From assembly GCF_013697085.1 (NCBI RefSeq), contig NZ_JACEFT010000024.1:1-58391 (forward strand): DNA of 58,391 bases, written 5' to 3'. Made by a program: the position numbers and the translations under genes. The notes beneath the pieces were generated by a model. That model saw only the letters and a program-made list of their open reading frames with translations. It was not told the origin of the DNA and searched no databases. Positions 1 through 8,141 of this stretch are shown here, in pieces; within the stretch, counting starts at the first letter, position 1; every line of letters begins with the position of its first letter. The DNA is from Billgrantia kenyensis (GTDB lineage Bacteria; Pseudomonadota; Gammaproteobacteria; Pseudomonadales; Halomonadaceae).

Positions 1-669
1 CTGCTGCCCTGGCGCTGGAGAGACACGCTACCGGTCTAACTCAGGCCGCAACAGGTGGGGTTCGTGGAGCGCTTACGTAATTTCTACAGTACGGCGGTTC
101 TATGAACGGTATTTGTTTCAGAGAGGGGAAGGTGAATAGTTCCCCTAACGCTACGCTCAACGTGACTGGGTTATGCTTTGCTTCACCCAGCACGTTAGCT
201 ATGCGCTAGGAAAATCTCAATATCCTCTCTTGGCCGATAGCTGCTGCACACCATCTGGTCGCTTTCTTTAGAAGCGCTGTCCCCTGTCCCGCCAGAGGAC
301 CTGGGGGGCGGTCTTGCATATAGAAACTAAGTAGATTTTTCTACGTAAAGATAACGACCCTTTCTTGCAGCATTGCCGAGGGGCGACTTGCTAGTCAGCA
401 CACGCTTGTCTGCGCAGGTTCTTGCCGTGGCGTTATCACGCTGAGTATTTCCCAGTGAGTGCCGGGGTGTCTCGAGTCGCCGTGCTGCACCTCAATGGCG
501 CTTTTGCGCAATGTTAGCTGATTCAGATGCACTGCTGGAAAGCAAGCGCAGAAGTTGAAGCATCTCTCCACCCAGCCATAAGCAGGCTAACGTTCTGTTT
601 TTTTTAACAAGTTATGAATTAGGTACAGCGTATGCAATGGCTCTTCCGACAACTCACGGAGAGCCATTC
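1..669. other. Gene-free left edge with an attC-like repeat
   Basis: No open frame with credible coding character or ribosome binding site was found on either strand. The stretch is visibly poorer in GC than the genes to its right. It contains a 7-bp inverted repeat (124-130 with 140-146) followed directly by the long imperfect inverted repeat listed separately. Towards its right end lies a run of eight T residues and AT-rich DNA that may carry the promoter of the amine oxidase gene, but I could not place convincing -35 and -10 boxes. Confidence 0.6.
144..210. repeat. attC-like imperfect inverted repeat
   Basis: Outer arms CCTAACGC (144-151) and GCGCTAGG (203-210) pair with one mismatch. After an unpaired spacer, GCTCAACGTG (155-164) pairs with CACGTTAGC (191-199), leaving one extra base (C158). 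CTGGGT (166-171) then pairs with ACCCAG (185-190) around a 13-nt loop. This order of two paired boxes, an unpaired spacer and one extrahelical base is that of integron attC sites. Against it, the right outer box reads GCTAGGA where GTTRRRY is expected, and no integrase or cassette is visible. It could be a decayed site or an unrelated hairpin. Confidence 0.35.
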
Positions 670-2295
670 ATGACAGTGCATGATTCGGAATTTGGGGATA
701 GTGGAGCAGGACCGGCCGTTGTCGGGTCCCTGACCCGCCGGCATTTCTTGCAGGCGCTGGGCGCCGTAGGCGGGGCTGGCATGATGATGTCGGGCCTGTC
801 GGCGTTCGGTATCGGCATCGCCTCTGCACAGGATACCCCTCCCGTTCTGAAGGGGGAGGGCAACGGAAAGAGAGTGATTATTCTCGGAGCGGGGCTTGCC
901 GGTCTGGTCGCAGCCTATGAGCTGGGTAAGAAGGGGTATCAATGCCAAGTGTTGGAGGCGAGGCACTATGCCGGCGGACGTGTGCAGACTGCACGCACTG
1001 GCTTTGTGCTGCCGCAGTTGGGCCAGGAAGATGAGGTGTGTGATTTCGACGAGGGCGAATACTTTAACCATGGGCCCTGGCGCATTCCCTATCATCACCG
1101 CTCGACGCTGCACTATACCCGCGAATTGGGTATCCCCCTGGAAATCTTCGTCAATCATAACGAGGCCGCATTCGTCTACCGGGAGGCAGCAGGGCCGCTG
1201 AGTGGCAGGGCCGTCCGACAGAAGGAGGTCATAGCCGACATGCGTGGGCATGCGGCGGAGATCCTGGCCAAGCATGTAGACCAGGATGCCCTGGATATCC
1301 CTCTAACTCAGGAAGAGCGCGAAAAATTCCTCGAGTTTCTGGTGGGCGAAGGTCAGCTGGAGCGTAACAGCCTGGACTATCTCGGTACGGGAGGGCGAGG
1401 CTACCTACAGGAGCCCGGCGCAGGCTTGAACCCTGGCGAGGCTTCAACGCCCCACAGTCTGTCGGCGCTGCTTCAGTCTGACCTCTACGGCATCGTCAGC
1501 TCTGTCAGCGGCTTTACCCAGCAGAAGACCATGTTCCAGCCCATTGGCGGCATGGATCGAATTCCCCAGGCATTTGAAAAGGCACTGGGTGATGTCATCA
1601 GCTTCGGCTCTCAGGTTACCCGGCTGCAGCAGAACGGTGAACAGGTGCTGGTCGACTACCGCACCCGGGAGACGGGCGAAAGCCACCAGGTGGCAGCCGA
1701 CTACTGTCTCTGCACCATTCCGCTATCTGTGCTGCGAGGCATCGAGAACGACTTCTCGGCCGAGTTCCAGAGTGCCATCGAGGCCGTCAGTTACACCCCG
1801 ACCTGCAAGTTGGCGCTGCAGATGAAGAGCCGCTTTTGGGAGGTCGAAGACCACGTTTTCGGCGGTCACTCTTTCACCCACAACAGCGAGACCGGGAACA
1901 TCAGCTATCCCTCGACCGGCTGGCAAAGTCAGAAAGGGGTGCTGCAGGGGGTCTACAATTTCGGCTCCAATGCGGCTCAGTTCAGCGCTCTCGACAAGTC
2001 CCAGCGCATCGAGAAGGCCCTAAGCGTGGGGGGGAAGATTCATGCTAGTTACCGGCGGGAGTTTGAGACTGCCTTCAGTACCGCCTGGCACTTGGTGCCC
2101 GAAAACCTGGGCGGCTGGGCTAGCTGGTCCAGTGAGGCGCGAGAGACAAGCTATCCGCTGCTCAATGAGCCCCAGGGTAGAGTGCTGCTGGCCGGCGAGC
2201 ATCTCAGCTACATGACAGGTTGGATGGCGGGAGCCATCGAGTCAGCGTGGCTGCAGATCGAGAAGCTCCATGAGCTGGCGATGGAGGCAGGATGA
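670..2295 (+). CDS. Tat-exported flavin amine oxidase / L-amino acid oxidase-like dehydrogenase
   Basis: 541-residue FAD-dependent amine oxidase. The ATG at 670 follows GGAGAG at 658-663 with 6-nt spacing, so I prefer it to the in-frame ATG at 637. Residues about 23-50 form a twin-arginine signal (TRRHFLQ, then a hydrophobic stretch ending near SAFGIGIASA), which implies export as a folded flavoprotein. A dinucleotide-binding GAGLAGL motif follows near residue 75. The GGMDRIP segment and the C-terminal LLAGEHLSYMTGWMAGAIESAW-type region are family hallmarks for FAD binding. The stop overlaps the start of a cytochrome c gene, and an exported RidA comes next. This points to periplasmic oxidation of an amine or amino acid with electrons passed to the cytochrome rather than to oxygen (inference). 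The substrate is not readable from sequence. Confidence 0.9.
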   Translation: MTVHDSEFGDSGAGPAVVGSLTRRHFLQALGAVGGAGMMMSGLSAFGIGIASAQDTPPVLKGEGNGKRVIILGAGLAGLVAAYELGKKGYQCQVLEARHYAGGRVQTARTGFVLPQLGQEDEVCDFDEGEYFNHGPWRIPYHHRSTLHYTRELGIPLEIFVNHNEAAFVYREAAGPLSGRAVRQKEVIADMRGHAAEILAKHVDQDALDIPLTQEEREKFLEFLVGEGQLERNSLDYLGTGGRGYLQEPGAGLNPGEASTPHSLSALLQSDLYGIVSSVSGFTQQKTMFQPIGGMDRIPQAFEKALGDVISFGSQVTRLQQNGEQVLVDYRTRETGESHQVAADYCLCTIPLSVLRGIENDFSAEFQSAIEAVSYTPTCKLALQMKSRFWEVEDHVFGGHSFTHNSETGNISYPSTGWQSQKGVLQGVYNFGSNAAQFSALDKSQRIEKALSVGGKIHASYRREFETAFSTAWHLVPENLGGWASWSSEARETSYPLLNEPQGRVLLAGEHLSYMTGWMAGAIESAWLQIEKLHELAMEAG

Positions 2296-2708
2296 ACATG
2301 AATCGCCTTGGTGCCGGCCCGCGGCTGATTCGGCGAACAGTGCTGCTGTCGGCTGTACTTGCGGCATCAGGCCTGACGGCAAGTGCCCAGGCCGAGCCGT
2401 TAGGCAAGGCCGGCTATCAACTGAACTGTTCCGCATGCCATATGGCCAGTGGCGAGGGTATCCCCGGCGCCTTTCCTGCCCTGGCTGACAGTAGCTTCGT
2501 GGCGGGAGATGCCCGCGACGTGCTTAGAGTCATCGTCTACGGACGTGCCGGCATGCCGGCCTTTGGTGATGAGCTGTCACAGGACACCTTGACCGCCATC
2601 GTTGCCTACATCCGCGAAGAATTCAATGCCACATCCACCCACCTGACGGCCGAGGATATTGCGTCCGTCACGAAGACATCTGCAGCCAGAATGGCAAGAG
2701 AGGACTAG
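2292..2708 (+). CDS. Exported class I cytochrome c, probable electron acceptor of the amine oxidase
   Basis: 138 residues. A Sec-type signal peptide occupies about residues 1-35, ending near ASAQA. A single haem c motif CSACH follows, and the GRAGMPAFGDELS segment supplies the likely methionine axial ligand, followed by a C-terminal helix (TLTAIVAYI) typical of small monohaem cytochromes. Its ATG overlaps the end of the amine oxidase gene (ATGA-type overlap), so the two are probably translationally coupled. By analogy with flavin amine dehydrogenases that pass electrons to a neighbouring cytochrome c (NicA2 with CycN), it is the likely electron carrier to the respiratory chain. The partnership is inferred from gene order. 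Confidence 0.9.
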   Translation: MNMNRLGAGPRLIRRTVLLSAVLAASGLTASAQAEPLGKAGYQLNCSACHMASGEGIPGAFPALADSSFVAGDARDVLRVIVYGRAGMPAFGDELSQDTLTAIVAYIREEFNATSTHLTAEDIASVTKTSAARMARED

Positions 2709-2709
2709 A

Positions 2710-3183
2710 ATGAAATTACGTCATATTGCAGCCACCGCCCTTTTGATGACCGCATTCAGCGGTGCGGCCTTCGGTAGCAGCATCGAGCGCCATCCCATCC
2801 CTGATTCCGACTTTCCCATCCTGCAGGCGGTCACTCTGGAAAATGTCGAGCTGACCTACTTCAGCGGCACCGTGCCCCGCGCCAACGAAGAGGGAGACTT
2901 CGGCGATACCGAGGCCCAGACTATCTCCGTCATGGAACGCATCAAGGCTGCCATGGAGAGCCGGGGCTTGGATCTTGGCGATGTGGTCAAGATGACAGTT
3001 TTCCTGGTGCCGATCGAGGAGACGGGACGCATCGACTTCGCTGGCTTCATGGATGGCTATACCCAATACTTCGGCACTGAGGAGCAACCGAACCTGCCGA
3101 CACGCTCGGTGGTGGGCATCGCGGATCTGGCCAATCCTGAGTGGCTGGTGGAGATCGAGGTAGTAGCTGCTCGAGCTCGCTGA
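2710..3183 (+). CDS. Exported RidA-family imine deaminase
   Basis: 157 residues from the ATG at 2710, one base after the cytochrome stop. The first 23 or so residues (KLRH, then a hydrophobic core ending AAFGSS) form a signal peptide, unusual for the normally cytosolic Rid family. The rest is a complete YjgF/RidA domain. The PTRSVVG segment near the C-terminus carries the arginine that RidA uses for substrate carboxylate binding, and VEIE follows as in active members. Amine or amino acid oxidases release reactive imines, which RidA hydrolyses to the oxo compound and ammonia. Placement behind an exported oxidase suggests imine clearance in the periplasm. A factor-independent terminator follows directly. 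Confidence 0.88.
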   Translation: MKLRHIAATALLMTAFSGAAFGSSIERHPIPDSDFPILQAVTLENVELTYFSGTVPRANEEGDFGDTEAQTISVMERIKAAMESRGLDLGDVVKMTVFLVPIEETGRIDFAGFMDGYTQYFGTEEQPNLPTRSVVGIADLANPEWLVEIEVVAARAR

Positions 3184-3185
3184 AA

Positions 3186-3208
3186 GTGGCTCCCAGCCAC
3201 GGCTTTTT
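3186..3208 (+). terminator. Rho-independent terminator of the amine oxidase operon
   Basis: GTGGCT (3186-3191) pairs with AGCCAC (3195-3200) across a CCC loop, followed by GGC and five T residues (3204-3208). It starts three bases after the RidA stop codon and fits the end of the three-gene operon. Confidence 0.75.
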
Positions 3209-3232
3209 CCCTCGAGGCGGCGGCCTCGAGGG
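3209..3232. repeat. Perfect 10-bp-arm hairpin
   Basis: CCCTCGAGGC and GCCTCGAGGG form a perfect inverted repeat with a four-base loop. It abuts the T-run of the preceding terminator and has no T-tract of its own on either strand. It may stabilise the 3' end of the message or be a second-stage pause. Confidence 0.6.
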
Positions 3233-3721
3233 TGACAGTATGTCAAATAACAGTTTGTTTTGAGGCCAGCAAAATTCCACGCAAGGCTAATCCAAATATG
3301 CCATTAAGAAGGAGGCAAAAATCAAGATTATAGCGCTTCTCGTTTCAGGTCGTCGCAGGCTCGGTCACATAGAGGCCTAATACCCATCCTCAAAGGCAAG
3401 GTGGCGGAGCATCGCGGCTGGATGCGAGGAGCATATCTGGGGTTGGTCGGGGCCTTCATCGGCACTCTGATGCCGGGACGTTGGTTCGCAGCTCAGTTAG
3501 CCCTTTGGTAATGCCCCAGCACCCTCCTTATGAACTGACCCACCGGCGAACCAGACAACGATTTCGATACCGCTCCAATGCGGCCCACTCCCTTAGCGCT
3601 CCCTCAGCTTCGACTGACGTGCAGCATGACCAATGGCTTGTGCTGAGGATAGGCGCCACGATGTAGCCAGAGGCACCCTTGGCCATGCTCTGGCGGCCCC
3701 CCTGTCGATGAGGTTCTGCTC
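3233..3721. other. Intergenic stretch with a likely gene remnant
   Basis: No intact gene. Besides the remnant at 3371-3511, there is a strong orphan ribosome-binding-like sequence (AAGGAGG, 3309-3315) followed by an ATC-initiated 19-codon frame, and otherwise nothing I can assign. Confidence 0.5.
3371..3511 (+). pseudogene. Possible remnant of a small membrane protein gene
   Basis: The frame ending at the TAA 3509-3511 reads through AEHRGWMRGAY, LGLVGAFIGTLMPGRWF and AAQLALW. The HRxWMxRxY pattern followed by a hydrophobic segment resembles the C-terminal half of small multi-pass membrane proteins of the DUF2306 type. The frame has no start upstream; the only ATG (3422) would give 29 residues. 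A strong ribosome binding sequence with no ATG lies 60 bases upstream in another frame. I read this as a degraded gene; the family link is a weak guess. Confidence 0.3.
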
Positions 3722-4213
3722 ATGAACGATTGGCGTATTCGTGAGGCAACGCAGCACGACCTGCCTGCCCTGGAGCGGATTCGGGCGGCAGCTTTCGCTC
3801 CCATCTTCGCCTCATTTCGCGAGCTGCTGGGCGACTCGCTCTACGATATCGTGCAGGCTCGCGAAGATGAGGAACAATCCACACTACTGACTTCCCTGTT
3901 GGCGCCAGCCTCCCCTTGGCAGATTCATGTTGCCGAAGGGGCCGAGCGTATCGTCGGCTTCGTTGCACTCCAGCTGAATCGGGAAAGTCGGGTGGGCGAG
4001 ATAGGTCTCAATGCGGTTGATCCCGATCACGCAGGTCAGGGAATCGGCACGCTCATGTACGAGTTCGCGCTATCGCGGATGAAGGCGGCCGGCATGCGTG
4101 CGGGCACGGTGGCCACGGGCGGTGACGCAAGCCATGCGCCGGCACGCCGTGCTTACGAGAAAGCGGGTTTTTCGAAGACGATCCCCAGCGTCTGGATGTG
4201 TCGAGAGCTGTAG
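3722..4213 (+). CDS. GNAT-family N-acetyltransferase
   Basis: 163 residues. The N-terminal IREATQHDLPALERI segment and the acetyl-CoA-binding loop DHAGQGIGTLMYEFAL (Q/RxxGxG/A signature), followed by ARRAYEKAGF, are standard for GCN5-related acetyltransferases. The substrate cannot be told from sequence. The ribosome binding site is weak (a GAGG about 11 bases upstream). It stands alone, with the remnant region upstream and a RibD-C reductase gene 72 bases downstream on the same strand. Confidence 0.85.
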   Translation: MNDWRIREATQHDLPALERIRAAAFAPIFASFRELLGDSLYDIVQAREDEEQSTLLTSLLAPASPWQIHVAEGAERIVGFVALQLNRESRVGEIGLNAVDPDHAGQGIGTLMYEFALSRMKAAGMRAGTVATGGDASHAPARRAYEKAGFSKTIPSVWMCREL

Positions 4214-4285
4214 CTGCTCACCTGTCGATTCCTGCTCAGCTAGTTCGAATACTGGCTGAACAAGCAAACCACGAGGAATCAGCAC

Positions 4286-4954
4286 ATGCGTAAAGTGATC
4301 GTTGGCGCGATGGTGTCACTGGACGGCGTCATGCAGGCGCCCGGCGGGCCGCAGGAAGACCCGACTGGCGGTTTTCGCTACGGCGGCTGGGTCGCACCGC
4401 TGGCGGATGAGGTGTTCGGCGAGGAGATCGGCAAGCTGTTCGAACAGCCCTTCGATCTGCTGCTCGGGCGTAAGACCTACGAGGTCTTCGCCGCCCACTG
4501 GCCCTATGCCGCGAATGGCCCGGATGATGATATTGCCAGAACCTTCAACTCGATTACCAAGTACGTGGCAACCCGCAAGGGGCTGGCGCTGACCTGGAAA
4601 GGCTCGGTGCCCCTCGGCGATGCCGCAGCCGATGTCGCCAGGCTGAAGCAGGAAGAGGGGTCGACGCTGCTCACCCAGGGCAGCACCGAGCTGGTTCACA
4701 CGCTGCTCGCCAGCGATCTCGTCGATGAAATCCACACTTTCACCTTCCCCGTGGTGCTGGGCAGCGGCAAGAAGCTGTTCGGCGATGGCTTGGCACCGGC
4801 GGCATTCAGGCTCACCGCCCATCGCGCTTCGCCCAACGGGGTCGTGATTGCCCACTATGAGCGCGAAGGTGCAGTGCAAACCGGTGACTTCGCCATGGAC
4901 CCGCCCACGGAGGCGGAAGTGGCGCGGCGCGAGAAGTTGCAGCGCGAAGGTTAG
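4286..4954 (+). CDS. Dihydrofolate reductase / RibD C-terminal domain family protein
   Basis: 222 residues. MRKVIVGAMVSLDGVMQAP at the N-terminus, LLLGRKTYEVFAAHWP near residue 57 and LLTQGSTELVHTLLASDLVDEIH near residue 130 follow the RibD C-terminal (NADPH-dependent reductase) fold, a relative of DHFR. Stand-alone members such as this one are common and mostly uncharacterised, and a true DHFR role should not be assumed. The gene ends two bases before the convergent MocR-type regulator ends, with no terminator between. Confidence 0.85.
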   Translation: MRKVIVGAMVSLDGVMQAPGGPQEDPTGGFRYGGWVAPLADEVFGEEIGKLFEQPFDLLLGRKTYEVFAAHWPYAANGPDDDIARTFNSITKYVATRKGLALTWKGSVPLGDAAADVARLKQEEGSTLLTQGSTELVHTLLASDLVDEIHTFTFPVVLGSGKKLFGDGLAPAAFRLTAHRASPNGVVIAHYEREGAVQTGDFAMDPPTEAEVARREKLQREG

Positions 4955-4956
4955 GG

Positions 4957-6345
4957 CTAGCCACGAGACCGCACGGCTGCACTGCACTGGGCGCGCAAAA
5001 GCTCCAGGAAACGGTAGTCGTTGGCGTAGGCGACGTTGATGCGCATGGCGGTGCCGTCGATGCCATCCGGGCGCAGAGAGAAGATGGCGCCAGGGGCGAT
5101 GAAGATGCCTTCCTCCGTGGCGCGCTTGGCCAGTTCCAGAGTGTTGATGCCGGCGGGCAGCCGAGCCCAGAGGTAGTAGCCGCCTCCGGGGCCGCTGACA
5201 TCATCGATGCCCACCTCGCGCAGGGCGCGCTGCGCGCTGGCACCGGCCTTGGCGACTTTCTCGCGAAGCTGCACCAGATGGCGGCGGTAGCGTCCTCTCA
5301 CGATCAGTTCATGGATCACCGATTCGATGAAAGTGGAGGAGTTGACCACGGTGAGCATCTTGATGTCGGTGAGAGAACGGATCAGCGTACGGCTGCCGGC
5401 GATGTAGCCCGAGCGCAGCCCGGTGGAGAGCGTCTTGGAGAAGGTGCCCACGTAGATGACGTTCTCCAGCCCATCCAGCGCCGCCAGGTGCGCGCTCCCC
5501 TGGGGCAGCAGGTCGGCGAACACGTCGTCTTCCACCAGCACAACGCCGTACTGCTCGGCGATCTTCAGCAGCTGGTGCATGTTGCTCAGCGACATGCTGG
5601 TGCCGGTGGGGTTGTGGGCGTTGGGTTGCAGGAAGAACAGCCGCGGCCGGTACTGACGCACCTTGCGCTCGAACTCCTCCAGGTCCAGCCCTTCCGAGGT
5701 GCGCGAAACTCCCACCAGCTTGGCCCGCGCCAGGCGCAGCTTGCCGAACAGCGGATAGTAGCCCGGCGTTTCCACCATCACGCTGTCGCCGGCATCGACG
5801 AAGTGGCGGATGATCAGATCGAAGGCGTGATTGGCACCGAAAGTGAGCAGTACCTGCTCCGGAGCGGCATGAATGGAGCGCCCCGCCAGCACCCGGGCGA
5901 TGGCGTCGCGTAGCGGCTCGAAGCCTTGCGGCATGCCGTATTCGAAGTGCGTTTCGTCCTGCTCCGATCCGCGCCGCTTGAGCGCCCGGGCGAGATCGAG
6001 TCCACCCATCCATGCTGCCGGGGCGCGCCCGTCGCCGGCACGCACAGCAAAGCTTCCCACTAGTTGCTCGCGCAGCAGCGAGACGCTGTCGATGGCTTCA
6101 CTCAGGCTCTCGCGCTCCTCCCCGGTGGCCAGGGGGCGTGCCTGGGAGACGAAGAAGCCGGAGCCGTGGCGGGCCTGCAGGCGCCCCATGGCAACGAGCT
6201 GGTCGTAGGCGTCGATGATGGTGTTCTTGGCTACGCCGAACTGCCGAGCCGCCTCACGAATGGAGGCAACCTTGGCGCCCGGCGCCAGCCGCCCTTCGTC
6301 CATGGCCTTGAGCAGGGCTTCGGCGATCTGGCCGGATTTGGTCAT
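4957..6345 (-). CDS. MocR-type transcriptional regulator (GntR wHTH plus aminotransferase domain)
   Basis: 462 residues from the ATG at 6345, preceded on the minus strand by GAGG at good distance; a 20-residue upstream extension is possible but unsupported. Residues 1-70 form a GntR winged helix (VASIREAARQFGVAKNTIIDAYDQL). After a linker, a fold-type I aminotransferase domain carries the PLP lysine region GTFSKTLSTGLRSGYI and the NAHNPTG segment. MocR regulators use PLP or an amino compound as effector. The divergent transporter/HMG-CoA reductase operon starts 158 bases away, with inverted and direct repeats of a CTGTACC half-site between, so this is its probable regulator and perhaps also its own. 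Confidence 0.92.
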   Translation of the reverse strand: MTKSGQIAEALLKAMDEGRLAPGAKVASIREAARQFGVAKNTIIDAYDQLVAMGRLQARHGSGFFVSQARPLATGEERESLSEAIDSVSLLREQLVGSFAVRAGDGRAPAAWMGGLDLARALKRRGSEQDETHFEYGMPQGFEPLRDAIARVLAGRSIHAAPEQVLLTFGANHAFDLIIRHFVDAGDSVMVETPGYYPLFGKLRLARAKLVGVSRTSEGLDLEEFERKVRQYRPRLFFLQPNAHNPTGTSMSLSNMHQLLKIAEQYGVVLVEDDVFADLLPQGSAHLAALDGLENVIYVGTFSKTLSTGLRSGYIAGSRTLIRSLTDIKMLTVVNSSTFIESVIHELIVRGRYRRHLVQLREKVAKAGASAQRALREVGIDDVSGPGGGYYLWARLPAGINTLELAKRATEEGIFIAPGAIFSLRPDGIDGTAMRINVAYANDYRFLELLRAQCSAAVRSRG

Positions 6346-6366
6346 GCCTACCTCGCACGCAGCAAA

Positions 6367-6421
6367 ACTGTATCCCTCATGTCGAGGGTACAGTACTTGG
6401 AACAATTTTCACTACTGTACC
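6367..6421. promoter_or_regulatory. Probable MocR operator: three CTGTACC-type half-sites
   Basis: GGTACAGTA (6387-6395) and TACTGTACC (6413-6421) are perfect 9-bp inverted arms 17 bases apart. A third, imperfect half-site ACTGTATCC (6367-6375) sits upstream in direct orientation to the last one. The array lies in the divergent region between the MocR-type regulator and the transporter operon. MocR proteins are known to bind such mixed direct/inverted half-sites. Confidence 0.6.
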
Positions 6422-6503
6422 TTATGCTGTCTCCTCGTATTGCTGAAGCTGGCACAGCCGGCAACGGCTCATAACACCAATAACGACTCACCTGGAGTTT
6501 CGC

Positions 6504-6737
6504 ATGCCAGCCAAAGACAGGGCTTTCCTGAATGTCTGGGACGATACGGTTTCGGGCAGGGATCTGCTCATCTCGCTTTCCATCGCTACGCTGCTCAGCC
6601 TGGGTGGCTTTCTGCTCGCACCGTGGCCGGCTCCCGGGCCGCTGGTACTGGGCATCTCAGGGGCCATTCTCGGCTTCTTCATCAGCGCGCTGCTGTTTCG
6701 TCCCAAGCGCCGCCTCGACATTGAAGGGGAGGCGTGA
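6504..6737 (+). CDS. Small two-helix membrane protein, possible transporter subunit
   Basis: 77 residues with TGGAG upstream of the ATG. Two hydrophobic segments (about residues 20-40 and 45-65) are joined by a short PAPGP turn and followed by the basic FRPKRRL end. Its stop overlaps the next gene region, and that gene encodes a TctA-like large permease. In tripartite tricarboxylate transporters a small TctB subunit accompanies TctA, but TctB normally has four helices and about 150 residues, so this is at most a reduced analogue. I know no named family for it. Confidence 0.75.
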   Translation: MPAKDRAFLNVWDDTVSGRDLLISLSIATLLSLGGFLLAPWPAPGPLVLGISGAILGFFISALLFRPKRRLDIEGEA

Positions 6738-6739
6738 GC

Positions 6740-8092
6740 ATGGATCCGATGATGCTGTTGCAGATGCTGCTCGCTGCCCTTGTCGGCGTGGTGGTCTATA
6801 CCGCCATCGGCGTGGCCCCGGGCACAGATGAAACTGCGGTGCTGGCCCCCGTCACGCTGGCGCTGGTGGTGGCCGGTATTCCGCTGCCGGTGGTGCTCTC
6901 CTTCTTCATGGCAGCCATCGTGGCCAAGAAGCTGACCGACTCGATTCCGGTATCGGTGGCGGGCATTCCCGGCGGGGTGATGTCGGCGCCCATGGTGGAG
7001 CACGCCATGACGCTGAAGCGCGAGGGTCAGGCCACCCTGGCCATTCGCAAGATGGCCTCTGGGTCGGTGATCGGCACTCTGGTCGCGGTGCCGATCAGCC
7101 TGTTCCTCGCCTTCCTGCTGACGCCGCTGGCCGACGTGCTGGGCCAGTACGCCAGCCAGATCTTCTTCTTCGGTGCGGTTTTCCTGGCGTTGATGAGCCG
7201 CGAGAAGGTCATCAGCCTGGTCAGCATCCTGGTGCTGGCAGCGTTGATCCAGGCACTGCGCCACTTTTACTGGGGCATGGGCGTGATTCCCGAGGGACGG
7301 GTGGTGTTCATCTCGTTCTTCCTCGGCATCACCATCGGCCCGATGATGTTCAACCTGGCGCAGTTGCTGGTGAACCGCGAGCGCAAGGCCATGACGGTAG
7401 CCGAACCCAAGACCATTCAGATCTACAAGACCGAGGAGGAGCACCGGATACCCAACCCCTTCCGCATCCTCACGCGGCAGGAAACCACATCCGCTGCCGC
7501 CAGCTCGGTGCTGGGTTCGGTCACCTTCTTCATGAGCCCGGTGGGCATCACCATCTTCCTCGGCGAGATGATGTCGAGCTGGGTGAAGGGCACCGTGGAA
7601 AAGGCCAGCCGGGCGCTCTCCTCCATGGACGCCGTGACCAACGCGGCCTATATCGCAGGTATCCTGATCCCGCTGGCGGCGCTGGGCATTCCCATGAGCC
7701 CCATGGCCATCGGCCCGGGCAATGCCTTCTTCAACGCTCCTCCGGTGCTGACCCTGGAGCAGAACGCTCACCATCTGATGAGCTTCTCGGAGATCGCCAT
7801 CGCCAGCATTCTCGGCACCGCCGTCGCGCTACTCATCACCTACCCTATCGCGGTGCGCTATGCGCGTCAGATCTGCATCTTCGTATTCAGCCGCATTCCC
7901 CATGAGGCCTTCCTCGCCATGTTCTTCGCCCTGGTGATGCTGCTGGCGTACATGGACGCCGGGGTGATGGGCATTCTCGGCGTGATGGTGCTGGCCCTGG
8001 TGGCGGGCCTGCTGAACCGCTGGGGGGTGAACTACGGCGTGCAGTTCATGACGCTCTATGCCGCGCCCTGGCTGATGGGGCTGCTGGTCTAA
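6740..8092 (+). CDS. TctA-like large membrane permease
   Basis: 450 residues with about 10-12 membrane helices. The ATG at 6740 is chosen because GGGGAGG (6726-6732) has 7-nt spacing to it; the GTG at 6734, overlapping the previous stop, would be too close. The N-terminal GVAPGTDE, the VAGIPGGVMSAPMVEHAMTL segment and the internal repetition of glycine/proline-rich helices resemble the TctA permease of tripartite tricarboxylate transporters. No periplasmic binding protein gene is nearby. The HMG-CoA reductase gene 49 bases downstream suggests that the substrate is mevalonate or a similar branched hydroxy acid (inference). Confidence 0.75.
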   Translation: MDPMMLLQMLLAALVGVVVYTAIGVAPGTDETAVLAPVTLALVVAGIPLPVVLSFFMAAIVAKKLTDSIPVSVAGIPGGVMSAPMVEHAMTLKREGQATLAIRKMASGSVIGTLVAVPISLFLAFLLTPLADVLGQYASQIFFFGAVFLALMSREKVISLVSILVLAALIQALRHFYWGMGVIPEGRVVFISFFLGITIGPMMFNLAQLLVNRERKAMTVAEPKTIQIYKTEEEHRIPNPFRILTRQETTSAAASSVLGSVTFFMSPVGITIFLGEMMSSWVKGTVEKASRALSSMDAVTNAAYIAGILIPLAALGIPMSPMAIGPGNAFFNAPPVLTLEQNAHHLMSFSEIAIASILGTAVALLITYPIAVRYARQICIFVFSRIPHEAFLAMFFALVMLLAYMDAGVMGILGVMVLALVAGLLNRWGVNYGVQFMTLYAAPWLMGLLV

Positions 8093-8141
8093 ATCCTACG
8101 CATCTTTCGTACTTATTTCATAGATCCAGACAGGTATCGAC

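Noticed and set aside
493..590. GTTAGC/GCTAAC pair as a second attC-like site
   Set aside because: Only six bases pair, over a long unstructured loop, and no second box pair is present.
3481..3666. 61-codon frame before the GNAT gene
   Set aside because: GTG or TTG-type start without a ribosome binding site and a low-information sequence.
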